Source: Talaromyces rugulosus
Lineage: Eukaryota > Ascomycota > Eurotiomycetes > Eurotiales > Trichocomaceae
Direction of reading: 5' to 3'
Length of the DNA stretch: 64,000 nt
Assembly: GCF_013368755.1 (NCBI RefSeq)
Contig: NC_049564.1
Coordinates: forward strand, 70,001 to 134,000
Shown here piece after piece: positions 1-10,533 of this stretch (the first letter of the stretch is position 1; each line of letters begins with the position of its first letter). The notes under the pieces are model-generated. The model saw only the letters and a program-made list of their open reading frames with translations. It ran no database searches and had not been told where the DNA came from. The position numbers were made by a program, and so were the translations under genes.

Positions 1-1224
1 ATCCGACTAGGGGGGTTTACCCCCATGGAGGTGCATGCCTGGAAGAAGGGCGAATGCCTAGAAGCTCCCCCGGGAGCTGTAGAGGGCCAATGGGAGAGCC
101 GACAGGCATTCGTCCGGGCACCCTGGCAGCAGCCTCCAAAGGTAATTATAGAGGGGCAGGAGGAAGCCACTCGTCTGCATAACGTCATGCTCCATAAACT
201 TACCGACAAGCCGCTCATGCTGTACACCGACGGCAGTGGCTTCCAGGGCCAAATCGCGGCGTCAATGGTAAGCCTGCAAGCCACGAAGCAAAGCACCGAG
301 TGCCTCGGGACCGAAGGCACGTCAACGGTGTACGCCGGGGAAGCCCGCGGCATCCAATTCGCGCTAGAAGCAGCGCTGCACTATGGGGACCTACCAGATT
401 GGGAGGCCCAAGTCAAACAAGCAGGGGTGGTCATATTGTCCGACAGTCAGGCCGCCCTTAAGACGCTCCTCAACCCCCGCATGGTCTCGGGGCAGGTCTT
501 CATTAGGGCCTGCCAGCGCCTGCTGGACGAATGCACCGAAGAAGGAATCCCGATTACCTTGCAGTGGATTCCCGCCCATATAGGCATCCCAGGGAACGAA
601 GCCGCCGATAGAGCCGCCAAGCGAGCGGCCCAGGCAGCTGTAAGGCAGTCTGAGGCTGCCAACTGGCCCAGACCGGGCATAAGAGCCAACACCAATCGAC
701 AATACTGGCTTGCCGCAGCGGGCAAGCGCCGAATACGCCAATCGGCCAAAGACGCCTGGAAGAAGGAGTGGGAGAAGGGTAAGACCGCAGCGCCCACGAG
801 GCGCCTACTAAACGCACCTACCAAGAAAGCCCTGCGCTATTGGGGAGGTCTCCGCAAAGCTACGACATCAATCCTCATACAGCTACGCACCCAAAGAGTA
901 GCCCTGAACCACTACCTCTGGCGAATCAACCGCCGAGACTCACCTTTGTGTCCATGTGACCTCGGGGGACAGACCGTGCGTCATATCGTCATGGACTGCC
1001 CGCAGTTCACTGAGGATAGGGACCGCATGTTCGAAAGGATTCGGGGTGTCAAGCGCGCCGCCGGATTCGACAAAATCATGAGTGAGAAAGGCGCGGCAGT
1101 CGCTGTCGCGCAGTTTATAATCGATATAGGCATCCTGGACCAGTTCCAGGCTGTCGATCCGCAAGCAACTGGCGACGCAGAGCAGGAACAGGCCGAGGCC
1201 GAAGCCAACCAACCAGGGCACTGA
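1..1224 (+). CDS. Non-LTR retrotransposon ORF2, C-terminal part with RNase H
   Basis: The frame is open from base 1, so this is the carboxy end of a longer reverse-transcriptase polyprotein and the ATG at 25 is internal. An RNase H domain is visible: LYTDGSG near residue 67 of the ATG-25 frame (Asp), the GEARG segment (Glu), the SDSQAAL segment (Asp), then WIPAHIGIPGNEAADRAAK (His and Asp), so the catalytic acidic residues look intact. Near the C-terminus is a CCHC-type knuckle, CPC followed by HIVMDC. This order (RT, RNase H, terminal CCHC) fits the Tad1 clade of fungal LINEs. No stop or frameshift lies in the visible part, so the copy is young or spared from RIP. Confidence 0.85.
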   Translation: MRLGGFTPMEVHAWKKGECLEAPPGAVEGQWESRQAFVRAPWQQPPKVIIEGQEEATRLHNVMLHKLTDKPLMLYTDGSGFQGQIAASMVSLQATKQSTECLGTEGTSTVYAGEARGIQFALEAALHYGDLPDWEAQVKQAGVVILSDSQAALKTLLNPRMVSGQVFIRACQRLLDECTEEGIPITLQWIPAHIGIPGNEAADRAAKRAAQAAVRQSEAANWPRPGIRANTNRQYWLAAAGKRRIRQSAKDAWKKEWEKGKTAAPTRRLLNAPTKKALRYWGGLRKATTSILIQLRTQRVALNHYLWRINRRDSPLCPCDLGGQTVRHIVMDCPQFTEDRDRMFERIRGVKRAAGFDKIMSEKGAAVAVAQFIIDIGILDQFQAVDPQATGDAEQEQAEAEANQPGH

Positions 1225-1866
1225 GCGTGGCTTGACACGCAGGACGAACGCGCAAGTGCTGGCGCTCCAGGTCCGCGTCAGGACCGGTAAGGACCAGCAT
1301 ACCATTCCAACCCAATCGGGAAATAGGGAGCGAGGAAACGAAGCCCGGTGATTCGGGGGAGAGGCAGACGACTTGGGGAGGCGCGCCGGCGCAGGCATGG
1401 CCGGGATGCCGCTGCTGCAGCGGGTGAGCGGGCAGGAAGCGCGCGCGCGGTGCGCCAGGAAGCAGGATCGAGGATAGGAACGGCGGTAGCGAGGGTGAGA
1501 TTGAGATCGAGCCTGAGGACGGCCGCAGGTGCGCGGCAAAGCAGGCCCTGGTGCAAGGGCTGCAGTGAGCGAAGAAAGTGGGAGAGGAAGCTGCGGAGGA
1601 CCAGCGAGGTCGCGTTGGTGTTGACATTCCGGATTTCATTTGTTTGCGTGGTTTGCCGTGTTTGACGGCTTTGCATTACTTTCCTTGGCATTTTATTTCT
1701 TAGCGTTCCGTTCCTGTGGCGCGCCTCCCGAGCTGCGCCACTGGTGGCTGTGCCACCCGTTATCCTACACCCTACCGGATTAGGGCCCCAACCCTGCATA
1801 GCGGCGATAGTACAGAAGCTAGCTACATCAGGTTAATGAGATCTACTACTACTACTACTACTACTA
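1..1866 (+). mobile_element. 3' part of a Tad-like non-LTR (LINE) retrotransposon
   Basis: The element enters from the left edge. It comprises the end of the reverse-transcriptase ORF (to 1224), a GC-rich 3' untranslated tail (1225-1840) and a terminal (CTA)n/(TAC)n microsatellite at about 1843-1866. A 3' end in a short tandem repeat instead of an LTR is typical of LINE-like elements. A decayed second copy of the last part of this element lies at about 28495-29050. The 5' end, and so any target-site duplication, is outside the window. Confidence 0.85.
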
Positions 1867-2263
1867 ACAGGGTTAGCGCTCGGTGTTAACATTTATGGAA
1901 CCGTATTGATACATACAAGTAAATTAAAAGTAGGAAATGACCAATAAAATTCAATTGACCAGCGTTATCTATGCAGGTTGGAAAGAGTTATCACACTGCC
2001 TTCGGGATAAATGGGGCCAGTTAGCAGAATCGAACGATGTTAAAGTGACCTATAATCCTGGTGCTATAAGCACGTCGATTTTGCTCCTAGAAGCACATCA
2101 ATCAAGTCGAGTCTTTCTTGCCCTCATTGTTCTTGCATTGTCAGAGCCTACTCCGTATCAACTGGTGCACATTTCAAGATATATCGAACTTTGTGGTATG
2201 TTCGTTCATTCTATTTCCCTTATTCTTCTCCTGCTCTCAATTAATGTGGAGATGCAGATCAAA

Positions 2264-2428
2264 ATGCGCTTCACTTCTTATTTATTTGCCGCTATTGTCA
2301 CCTTTGGGTACACTACATTTGCACTGAGTGTCCCATCGCAGCTCAGGGAACGAGAGTGTTCGGAATTCCCATGCGGGATTTCAGAAGATGTAGATGGAGC
2401 GGTTCCTACTCCCGGTATCTTCATCTGA
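2264..2428 (+). CDS. Candidate small secreted peptide
   Basis: A 54-residue reading from an internal ATG starts MRFTSYLFAAIVTFGYTTFA, a good signal peptide with a hydrophobic core and likely cleavage after ALS. The mature part is about 32 residues with two cysteines in an ECSEFPCG segment. The same frame is open upstream to an ATG at 1937, but that extension has no recognisable content and would bury the signal peptide. Another possibility is a 68-bp intron from the GTAG after codon GAT, joining in phase at about 2461 and extending the product to 2565 with a third cysteine. No family recognised; only the signal peptide supports it. Confidence 0.35.
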   Translation: MRFTSYLFAAIVTFGYTTFALSVPSQLRERECSEFPCGISEDVDGAVPTPGIFI

Positions 2429-2741
2429 TCTTCGAAGAAGCTTCCATGGATTCACAGCCTTTATTTGAGTCTGGTGTTGAAAGAGTACATACTCCCTGCG
2501 TGGCAGGCAGAGGGAATGGATCATCGATCGTGAGATCAAGTAATGGTATTCAAGAAGGGGATTGAGGAGCTATTTTATCAGGGTTGCGTTTGGTTCTTCC
2601 TGTAAATACAGCTAGAGGGAGAAGATAACATTGACCAAGGCCAGATTTACCAAGGCAAAGACATATTTTCTTCATATTGACCTCCAACGGGCCGCCACAT
2701 GCAGTAACTGTAGAAATTCATATTAGCATAACCCAGAGGAG

Positions 2742-3498
2742 TCATCCAGTTGAGATAGAAACGTACACGGGAGGAGGTGGAAATCGCGTCTCCATATCTT
2801 TCCATTCATCACTCGCGTCTGGAACATGTGTATCGACCAGTTCTTTAGTCACGGTAATAAACCCAAACTTCTGGTTCAACAGCGACCCAAGGTGGGATGC
2901 CTCCACAAAAGATTCCAGACCCATTTCATCTGCTTTCTTTGTACCCCATTCCATCATCATCCTACCGGCACCAAGATTACGATAGTCGGGATCAGTGAAG
3001 ATAACCTGGAGACCTAAGATTTTGTTCGTTAATCACAGTTTAGTTTTGAATTAACAACAATAACAAAACAGAAGAAGCTATACTCAGGTGTGGTTTTTGA
3101 TAACGGGTTTTTCGAGGCTGGACAATGGCGCCTACGATTTTCTCTGCGTATTTTTTGCGATCTCCTTCAGGCCAAAAGGGGATACAGAACGGCTTGTCAG
3201 GAGCATTCGAATACGGATTTTCCTCATGGATGTGCCAACGGCAACCAGCGATAATTTTGCCAGTGGCTACATTAGTCACTTTGAGCCAGTGACTGGTCGG
3301 ATCTGAGCGGTGCATGTGCATCATGGCTGCCTGGCATTGAGCCACCTGTTTTTCACGCGCTGCGGCGCCGTCATCGTCGGCAGGGAATGTGAGGGGAAGT
3401 GGTGTGACGCGAGGCTCTGTAGAGTAGGCGCGCCATAAAAGAGGAATTAGTTCGCTAAAATCACCATCTGAAGTGACTTCAGCAAATTCAAAAGCCAT
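2742..3498 (-). CDS. GNAT-family N-acetyltransferase
   Basis: Two exons, 3084-3498 and 2742-3013, with a 70-bp intron, give 228 residues. After splicing the core reads SLQVIFTDPDYRNLGAGRM: a beta strand followed by the R-x-x-G-x-G acetyl-CoA pyrophosphate loop (RNLGAG). Next come a helix (MMMEWGTKKADEMGL) and the ESFVEASHLG...KFGF stretch, the usual end of the GNAT fold. The N-terminal region, AFEFAEVTSDGDFSELIPLLWRA, is the long fungal-type substrate lid. Probably a cytosolic acetyl-CoA-dependent N-acetyltransferase of unknown substrate. It is transcribed away from the retrotransposon; no functional link to neighbours is evident. Confidence 0.8.
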
Positions 3499-3948
3499 AG
3501 TGGTTTGATATGATTTTCAAACACAAGTTGATTGATAGGATCGAGTTGAACGAGGTTGATTTTGAGTCCACGAAGAACCGCTCATCACATGACAAGATAA
3601 CAAAGAAATCATCTTTTCTCCTCTTCTTCTCGACCTATGCCTGATAATATTAATCAATAGCAAGTTAGCACATGATTATTCTCGGAGCATATTTAGTATG
3701 ACAAATTCATTGCTTCGAATGCGGTTACAGTACATTACGCGGCGTTACTACTGTACGGCTGCCGATCGCTGCATGTCGATCAATTCAAAGGTCTCACGCC
3801 AAAATAACACCGATGGGCCCTAAAATATGCGATAAGTTACGAGCCCACTGTATAGTGTACTGATGTTTTAGGCTTGAATTCTGTTTGGCTTGCCCTTCGA
3901 GGTCATCGCCTTCGCCATCGCCATAACCTGGCGTACTCTGTGTATACC
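3499..3948. other. Intergenic, divergent promoter
   Basis: About 450 bp between the divergent acetyltransferase and the rhodopsin-domain gene. A pyrimidine-rich patch lies at about 3610-3640. Nothing else recognised. Confidence 0.6.
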
Positions 3949-5269
3949 ATGTCGGCGGAAAACACAGCAGACAACCCAGGGCGCATTGTGTTTGTTATTT
4001 CATGGTTTCTGTTCTGTGTCCTTTGGTTGACGGTTGGCACTCGTATGGTGACGCGATGGACCTTGACTCGTAGATTCGAAGGTGATGATATTGTCACCTG
4101 GATCGCTTTGGTACATACATCCTATCTTTGTTTATACAATACAGAAAGGGCATTCTAGTTGACATCGTTTTCTTCAGCTACTTGGCAGTGCACAAATAGC
4201 TGCGGTGACTGTGGCAGTTTACAATGGCCTTGGACAAAACATAGCTACCTTGAGCGCCTCGCAAATATCCCACTTTCAGCAGGTAAGCTGCACAGGACGG
4301 GTATTGGTTTCTTTTAATAACTCTTGTGATTGTGTATCCAGTCCCTCTATGCCTCAGATATATTGAGTGTCTGGACGTTAGGCCTTTCCAAAATTGCTGT
4401 TCTTCTTCTTCTCGTCCAAGTGACACCGATCGAATCCCATTTACGACTGGCTTTTGGGGTGGGTATCTTTGTTCTTCTATGGGCGCTGTCTGCTTTCCTG
4501 GTGGTTGCCTTTGAATGCCATCTTCCACACGCCTGGCAATTTATTGGCAACCAATGTGTGAACCGAGTAAGCCTGACACCTCGGTTTTTGACTTGAAGTG
4601 GCACACTGGCTGACTTAAATACTTCTGCTCAAGGCAGCATTCTGGACCTCATTTGGAATCCTCAATATTGTGACCGACTTGATGTTGATCCTCCTGCCCA
4701 CGTTTATGTTTTTTAGACTTCATGTTCGGTGGCGTCAGAAGGCTACAATCTAGGTTCTTGTGCGTCTCCCTTTTGAAAAAACGAAACTACGGCTGGTAGT
4801 GCTGACTTTTTTTTTAACTCTTGGTAGAGTTATTATAGTCGCAATTTGCCAGCTTGTTTACTCTCGACACATATACAACTCGACCAACCCGACATCAGAC
4901 ATATGGAAGGCGGCTTTGTGTGGACAAGTGGTCCAGAATCTCAGCATCGTCACTAGCTGTGTCCCCTACCTCAAGCCATTTTATCTCGGTCTCGAGTCTG
5001 GACTGATGCAGTCCAACGACCCACTCCGCACAAACAGTCGCAAGTTTATGAGCGCATACACCTATTCAGACGCATATGCCTATGCCTATCATCGTCACAA
5101 GCCCGATCCTATCGCGCGGGAGTCTTCCGGTAGCAATGGAAAGGGCCCATCTCCGGAGAGAGATAATACCGTCGATTCAGATCATGACAGCGTCATTGAA
5201 TTATATGATCTCAGTGATTATTTGGACGAGGGACACGCTGACGAAGACAACTTAATGACGCATTCTTGA
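3949..5269 (+). pseudogene. Fungal rhodopsin-domain (PTH11/SAT4-type) membrane protein with in-frame TAG
   Basis: Exons 3949-4110, 4178-4282, 4342-4566 and 4634-5269 join in frame. The first three give MSAENTADNPGRIVFVISWFL and several hydrophobic helices, with ECHLPHAWQFIGNQCVNR and AAFWTSFGILNIVTDLMLI, the hallmark of the fungal Rhodopsin_dom integral membrane family. At 4751-4753, straight after RLHVRWRQKATI, the frame meets TAG. Downstream it stays open for 171 codons encoding the expected last helices (GRVIIVAICQLVYSRH, then a CVPYLKPFY segment) and an acidic tail. No GT donor lies upstream of the TAG that would remove it. The change fits CAG to TAG, a RIP-type transition. The product is either a truncated seven-helix protein or the gene is dead; a base error is also possible. 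Confidence 0.75.
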
Positions 5270-6211
5270 AAATGTGGAGAATCAGTAGATCAAGTTATTC
5301 ATAATACATATTCAGCTTACACGGGCCTTGATAATACGATACCGTACACTGGTTACACAAGGTGGATATTTGACCGTCGGATACGCTCTGGATAGTCTCC
5401 GGATAGTCTCCGGATAGTCTCCGGATCTTCACGTCTAGTGAAAGTTTAACTATATTGAGTCAAGAGAGCAGAGTGCATTCTTTCCAGCTACAGTAGTATA
5501 CCCCGATTGGTTCCCTGCTTTCATAAGTATGATATGTTCAAAGCTGCTATGCGATGCGATCCCTGTCCTTGTTATCTCCTCCATAATATCAATGATCTTC
5601 ACGCGGCATGTATACAATTGGCTGCAGTGGCTGAGGTGGTACTGGCCGTGCATGAAATGATGAATGGCTTATTTGAATATTTTCAGCCCCGTGGATTTAA
5701 TCTCTTCGGCTTGATTCTTGATTTAAATGGCTATTTGGACCCCTGCCTTGTGGGTTCATATGTACCAAAGCCCCTCCCTCCCTTCGAGACACCGTTATTA
5801 TACGAGGCGTGATCTCTATCAAACGAGGTCATATTGTCATATTATTGTTTTGGATCGAGTTATAGGCTTTTTGTTGTTCTCATTTTTTCTTAGATTGACA
5901 GCGTTTTTTATTCTTATTTTTATATTTTTATCACCATTAAATTGTTCCTAGCTGTGACGACGAGTCGATTCCTATCCTCTAAGAGTACTCTGCAACGAGA
6001 AAACCAAACATGAGAAGGGAAAGAGGAAGAGAAAGAACCTCCCCCGCTAGTTACATGAGAAATATTCCTTTGTGTGCGTCAGTCTATTCCCTTTATGGTT
6101 CCGCATGAGGTTATTCCCATCTCAGTACCGCTCTCGGTTCCCTTTCCCTGGTGGTGCCTCAGGCCGCCACTGCTGGTTCCCGAGGCCTGGGTCAGGACCG
6201 TCACACTAGCC
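5270..6211. other. Intergenic with short tandem repeat
   Basis: No convincing gene. Three perfect copies of an 11-bp unit (GGATAGTCTCC) sit at 5390-5422, followed by a partial fourth. A run of T-rich sequence at 5860-5940 may form part of the permease promoter. The short ORF at 5507-5812 has no recognisable content. Confidence 0.6.
5390..5430. repeat. 11-bp tandem repeat, three copies plus partial
   Basis: GGATAGTCTCC is repeated at 5390-5400, 5401-5411 and 5412-5422, then GGATC begins a broken fourth copy. A simple minisatellite between genes. Confidence 0.9.
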
Positions 6212-8321
6212 ATGCAACAGCTAACCCTCTTTGACGACATTCCTACCGAAAGAGACTCGGCGAGCCGAGATCTCAGTGACTTGGCCAGAGTAGGGAAGAA
6301 CCCGGTGTTGAAAGTTGGTATATTCAACTGCCTGGCAGAACAAAGAGAAATTGATAGTCGTTTTCTTTTTTTCAGAGACAGTTCGGTTTCATATCCATGT
6401 TAGGCTTTGCTTGTGTCGTCTTGAGCACCTGGGAAGGAGTGTTGTGGTGAGCAATCAATTGATGATGCTATTTCTGACATATTATATTTTAGTCAAGCAC
6501 TAACAACCATGAAACAAGTCTATTTTCCCAAGGATTCGTAAAGTAAGAGTCATGATCATGTAAAACGCGCATGGGTACTTACGTCTCACCATCAGCGGAG
6601 GGCCGGCTGGCCTTGTGTATGGATTTATTCTAACTGCAATTGGTACACTGTCTATTTTCACAACCTTGTCGGAACTGGCATCAATGTATGCAATCTCCTA
6701 CACTTTCACCTCTTGGTGCTGTATCCTTTGCTGACATGAGAGCACTGCATTACAGGGCCCCTGTAAGCGCAGGTATGACGAGGCATACTGATGTAGTAGA
6801 CTCGGCCCTAACATCAATTTAACTGACTAGGTCAATATCATTGGTGTGCTATGCTCGCTCCTCGAGAATATAAAAACCTTGCTAGTTACGTCACCGGTAC
6901 TGACTGTCCTTGTTCTTATTTAATGAGGCATAAAAAACTGATGAGGCCTAAAAGGATGGCTGACCGTCTGCGGTTGGCAAGCAGCCGTCACCTCGTCCTC
7001 CTATCTATCTGGGACAATGCTTCAAAACCTGATCATGCTGAACCATCCGACATATCAACCCAAAACATGGCAAGCAATGTTACTGATGTGGGCTGGCCTG
7101 CTTATCGCTGTGTTCCTCAATACCATCGTCAGCAATTTTCTGCCCAAGATTGAAGGCGCCATTCTCATATTTCACGTCCTAGGATTCTTCGCCATCTTGA
7201 TTCCATTAACATACCTGGCCCCATCACAAAGTAGCGGCTCGGTTGTGTTTACGCAGTTTGTGAACAATGGTGGATGGCCCAGCCAGGGTCTGTCATTTTG
7301 GGTGGGCTTGAATAGTACAGTGTTTATGTTTCTTGGTAAGTTTCATTCTTCATGATTGCACAAAATCCGAGCCTAACATAATTACAGGAGCGGATAGTGT
7401 GATACACGTACGTTTTTCTCGTTTTTCTCCCCAGCCTGTCAATCATCCGATCAACCTAACCAACCACCATTGTAGATGTCAGAAGAGATATACGACGCCG
7501 CAAGAAACGTACCTCGGGCCATTATCTGGAGCATCCTGATCAATGGTATGCTCGGGTTTGGCTTGCTTTTAGGCACCCTTTTTACTCTAGGAGACCTTGG
7601 AAGGGTGCTTAAAACTCGTTACGACTATGTTTTCATCCAGATATTCCTGGACAATACGGGGTCCATCAGTGGAGCGACAACAATGGCATGCATTTTGCTT
7701 TGCTTGACCTTTTTCTCGACCATCGGCTTGGTCGCATCTTCTTCTCGAATGACGTGGGCGTTTGCTCGGGACCGTGGCCTTCCTGGCTGGCGATACCTCA
7801 GTAAAGTCGAATCGAAACGGGCAATTCCTGTTATTACCATCCTATTTACAGCCATTTTTGCCATCCTCCTTGATCTTATCGACCTCGGCTCAAGTACTGT
7901 GCTTAACGACATCATGTCACTCAGCGTCAATTCCATGTACGGTTCATACTTTATTTCAGCCAGTCTGCTGCTCTGGCGTCGCTGTGCCGGTGACATTGTC
8001 GATGATCGACGAGAAACTTGCATCACAGCCAACTCAATCAGGCTATCCTGGGGACCATGGCGCATCCCCGGAATTTTAGGCATCATTAACAATGCTTTTG
8101 CTTGTGTCTGGATGGTGGTTGTTTTATTTTTCACAAGCTGGCCTCCTGCCACACCCGTCACCGCGAGTACGATGAATTATAGCATCTTTGTCACTTTTTT
8201 CGTGGCCATTGTTAGTACCATCTATTATATTGTATGGGCTAGGAAAAGCTATCATGGCCCTGTGGTGGAGACCGTTCAGTCGGTTGAGATGGGTGCGACT
8301 GAATCTTTGAAAAGTGCTTAA
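6212..8321 (+). CDS. APC-family amino acid/choline-type permease
   Basis: Nine exons (6212-6313, 6376-6446, 6498-6542, 6596-6685, 6756-6772, 6831-6896, 6955-7335, 7388-7407, 7476-8321) give 545 residues in one frame. Family landmarks are GFISMLGFACVVLSTWEGVL (first helix), NGGPAGLVYGF, QYHWCAMLAPRE, GWQAAVTSSSYLSG, GADSVIHMSEEI and SRMTWAFARDRGLPGW, all typical of fungal APC transporters related to the Hnm1 choline and GABA permeases. About 12 membrane helices are expected, at the plasma membrane. Two micro-exons (17 and 20 bp) are needed to keep the frame, and the first donor (GTTGGT) is weak but required by the conserved join NPVLK/RQFGF. An upstream in-frame ATG at 6095 is less likely. Substrate cannot be told from sequence. 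Confidence 0.85.
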
Positions 8322-10533
8322 AGAGCGTCAACTACTAATACCACTAAAAACCGGCCGAATATAAATATATGTCCAACACTTCAATTAATGTAAGTGAGAC
8401 TTGATAGTAAGTAGATAGTAAGTATACTAACGAAATCTATATTTCTTAAAAAAACTATATAGTAAGATAGTTCGAGAAAACATGCCTTTACTAAAATAGA
8501 TATGGCTTGTCGGCATAAGAACCACACCCGTCAGTATAAGACCGACTGATAATAAAAATTTCTCGCATGCCCTTGACTCGAGTTGCTTCACTCTCTTTGG
8601 TGTGTTTTGACGATTCATTCGAGTGGCTATAGTGATTGTACTCAACATTCCAAGTACTGTCAATGGGTGATGCCTTCCTTGCTATTAGTGGCTTGTTTCT
8701 TGAGAGTTGACAATGGGATTGCAACAGTCGTTTTGGTACGCGGTTGGTCGAATATCAAGTAATAGTATAACCCTTCTTCTGTATAACTACTTAAGGGAGA
8801 GAAAGGCTGCGTGTCTTCATTACAGTTCGATTTAGTTCGATTTAAGTATCCTTATAGCCCATAATAAGACCTAGGAACGTTTCAGTGGCGCAGTCCAAGA
8901 GGGCAGTTAGTAGATAGTTGGGAACCAAAGAGTTCCCATCGAGCTACAATCCATACAGGTCGCAACTGACGTCCGCATCAGTACCATAAGTCAATACTGA
9001 GACGAGTCGCATTATCGAGGCGATATACACACTGTTCGGTCAGTCTGCTATTGCCAACAATTGGAATGAGAGGCCTACTTACAAACTGCCTAGAAGAAAT
9101 ATTGAGATAATAGCTCCTTTGAGGCTGCTCGGCATCTAGTATTGCTCCCGTCCTAAAGTGAAACTGATGAAAGAAGAAATAATTTAAAAAGCTTATAATC
9201 TCTGAAATAGACCACACCGCTGAGTAATAGATGCTATCTGATATAGGCTGGTCGCAAATAATGGTAGGCTTTCATATTACAGAATAGATAGTATTTATCT
9301 ATTTTATTCTTCAATAATATTTCTATCTACTAACAAATAAAAAGACAGCAAAATTAATTTATTAATTTTATATTTGCCTAGGAGGTAATCACTGTCTAGA
9401 AGGTAACTAAATCTTGACCACTATTTACCTTTCATGAGCTGACCCCATCGTGCTAAGATTTAATGTCCCAAAGACAAATTCTCTAGAAGTTTGATGCGAT
9501 GGCCAGTGAGGTGAAACCATAGCAGTGCCAGTCTCTATTCCGCGCTGTAGAGGAGAGGAGATAACTACTATTTATTGGAACCTGTAGCTAAGTTAAGAAC
9601 ACAGACCAATCAGAGTATAATATTCTAGAATATTGTGATTTAAGCGCGAATCAATGTACAGCCACAAATAGAGCGTCTTGTGAAGGGCCGAGAAGAATCC
9701 TTATTAGCAGCCGTGTAAAGTATCTTATGGAATGAATCCTTCAGCCTCTTGTACACATTTGAGAATAAGGAATTATATGTGACGGCTGCGGCAGAGGCTG
9801 AGGCTATCCCCAAGGGTAGGAGCTGCCTCGGAGCCGGGTGCGAGCCTCAGGCAGAAAGAGGCCTCAGGCAGGAAGGGCAACAACCCTAACCCGCGGTGCC
9901 AGATCTGGGAATAGCCTCACCCCGGGGGGGCCATAAGGGGGCAAGCTGGTTACCTAAGCACACAAGGTAAAACCTTCCTGCAGGCCCTGGTAGTTAGATT
10001 CCTTCCCCGTGCTTGTTGTTTTAGAGAACCGCACCCCTAGATAGAAATCAACATCTTTGGAAAATGCACGTCACAGATGCCAGTGTCTCTGAGAGGGATC
10101 TTGCGGAGAGAATTACAATTGATCCAGTCGTCTCGTGTACGCGAGTATGTATACCTCCTTGTCGACTGACCAGTATTGGTTTCGTGCCTGGCTTCAGGAC
10201 GTCTGTACTCATACTTGATGTAATGAAGATGCTTCGTCAAAACTACAGTGCGAAACGAGCACTTGAGATGCTAAGATAACTGATATATGGAAGAATAAGG
10301 TGAGGCGGGGGAAATGCAATATTTGAGATTAAAAATTATGTATAATGCATCTTATGGAAAAAAACTTTTACATCAGCCTATCACATGAGTTAAGTGTAAA
10401 TCGAAATAAACGTCCCAGGGGAAAAAGAATAGGCCACAACTCAGTAGTACCCAGCGTATCAAAACAAAACTGCTATGCCGATGATAACTCCTTCTTATGT
10501 ATAAGTAAATACTGAGTGACTCCGACGAGGAAT
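8322..10533. other. Gene desert with a GC-rich island, possible TE remnants
   Basis: 2.2 kb without a supported gene. Most is AT-rich (8330-9780), with poly-A/T-rich stretches at 9280-9370. A sharp GC-rich island at about 9780-9990 has internal GCCTCAGGCAG near-repeats at about 9844 and 9868. The contrast suggests decayed mobile-element fragments, but no coding domain or clear terminal repeat could be found. Confidence 0.5.

Noticed and set aside
391..1799. Several antisense ORFs over the retrotransposon
   Set aside because: Composition shadows of the GC-rich element; no motif, and the sense frame holds RNase H.
8880..8960. Possible LTR primer-binding region in the gene desert
   Set aside because: The sequence looked vaguely LTR-like, but no matching second LTR or clear tRNA complement was found.
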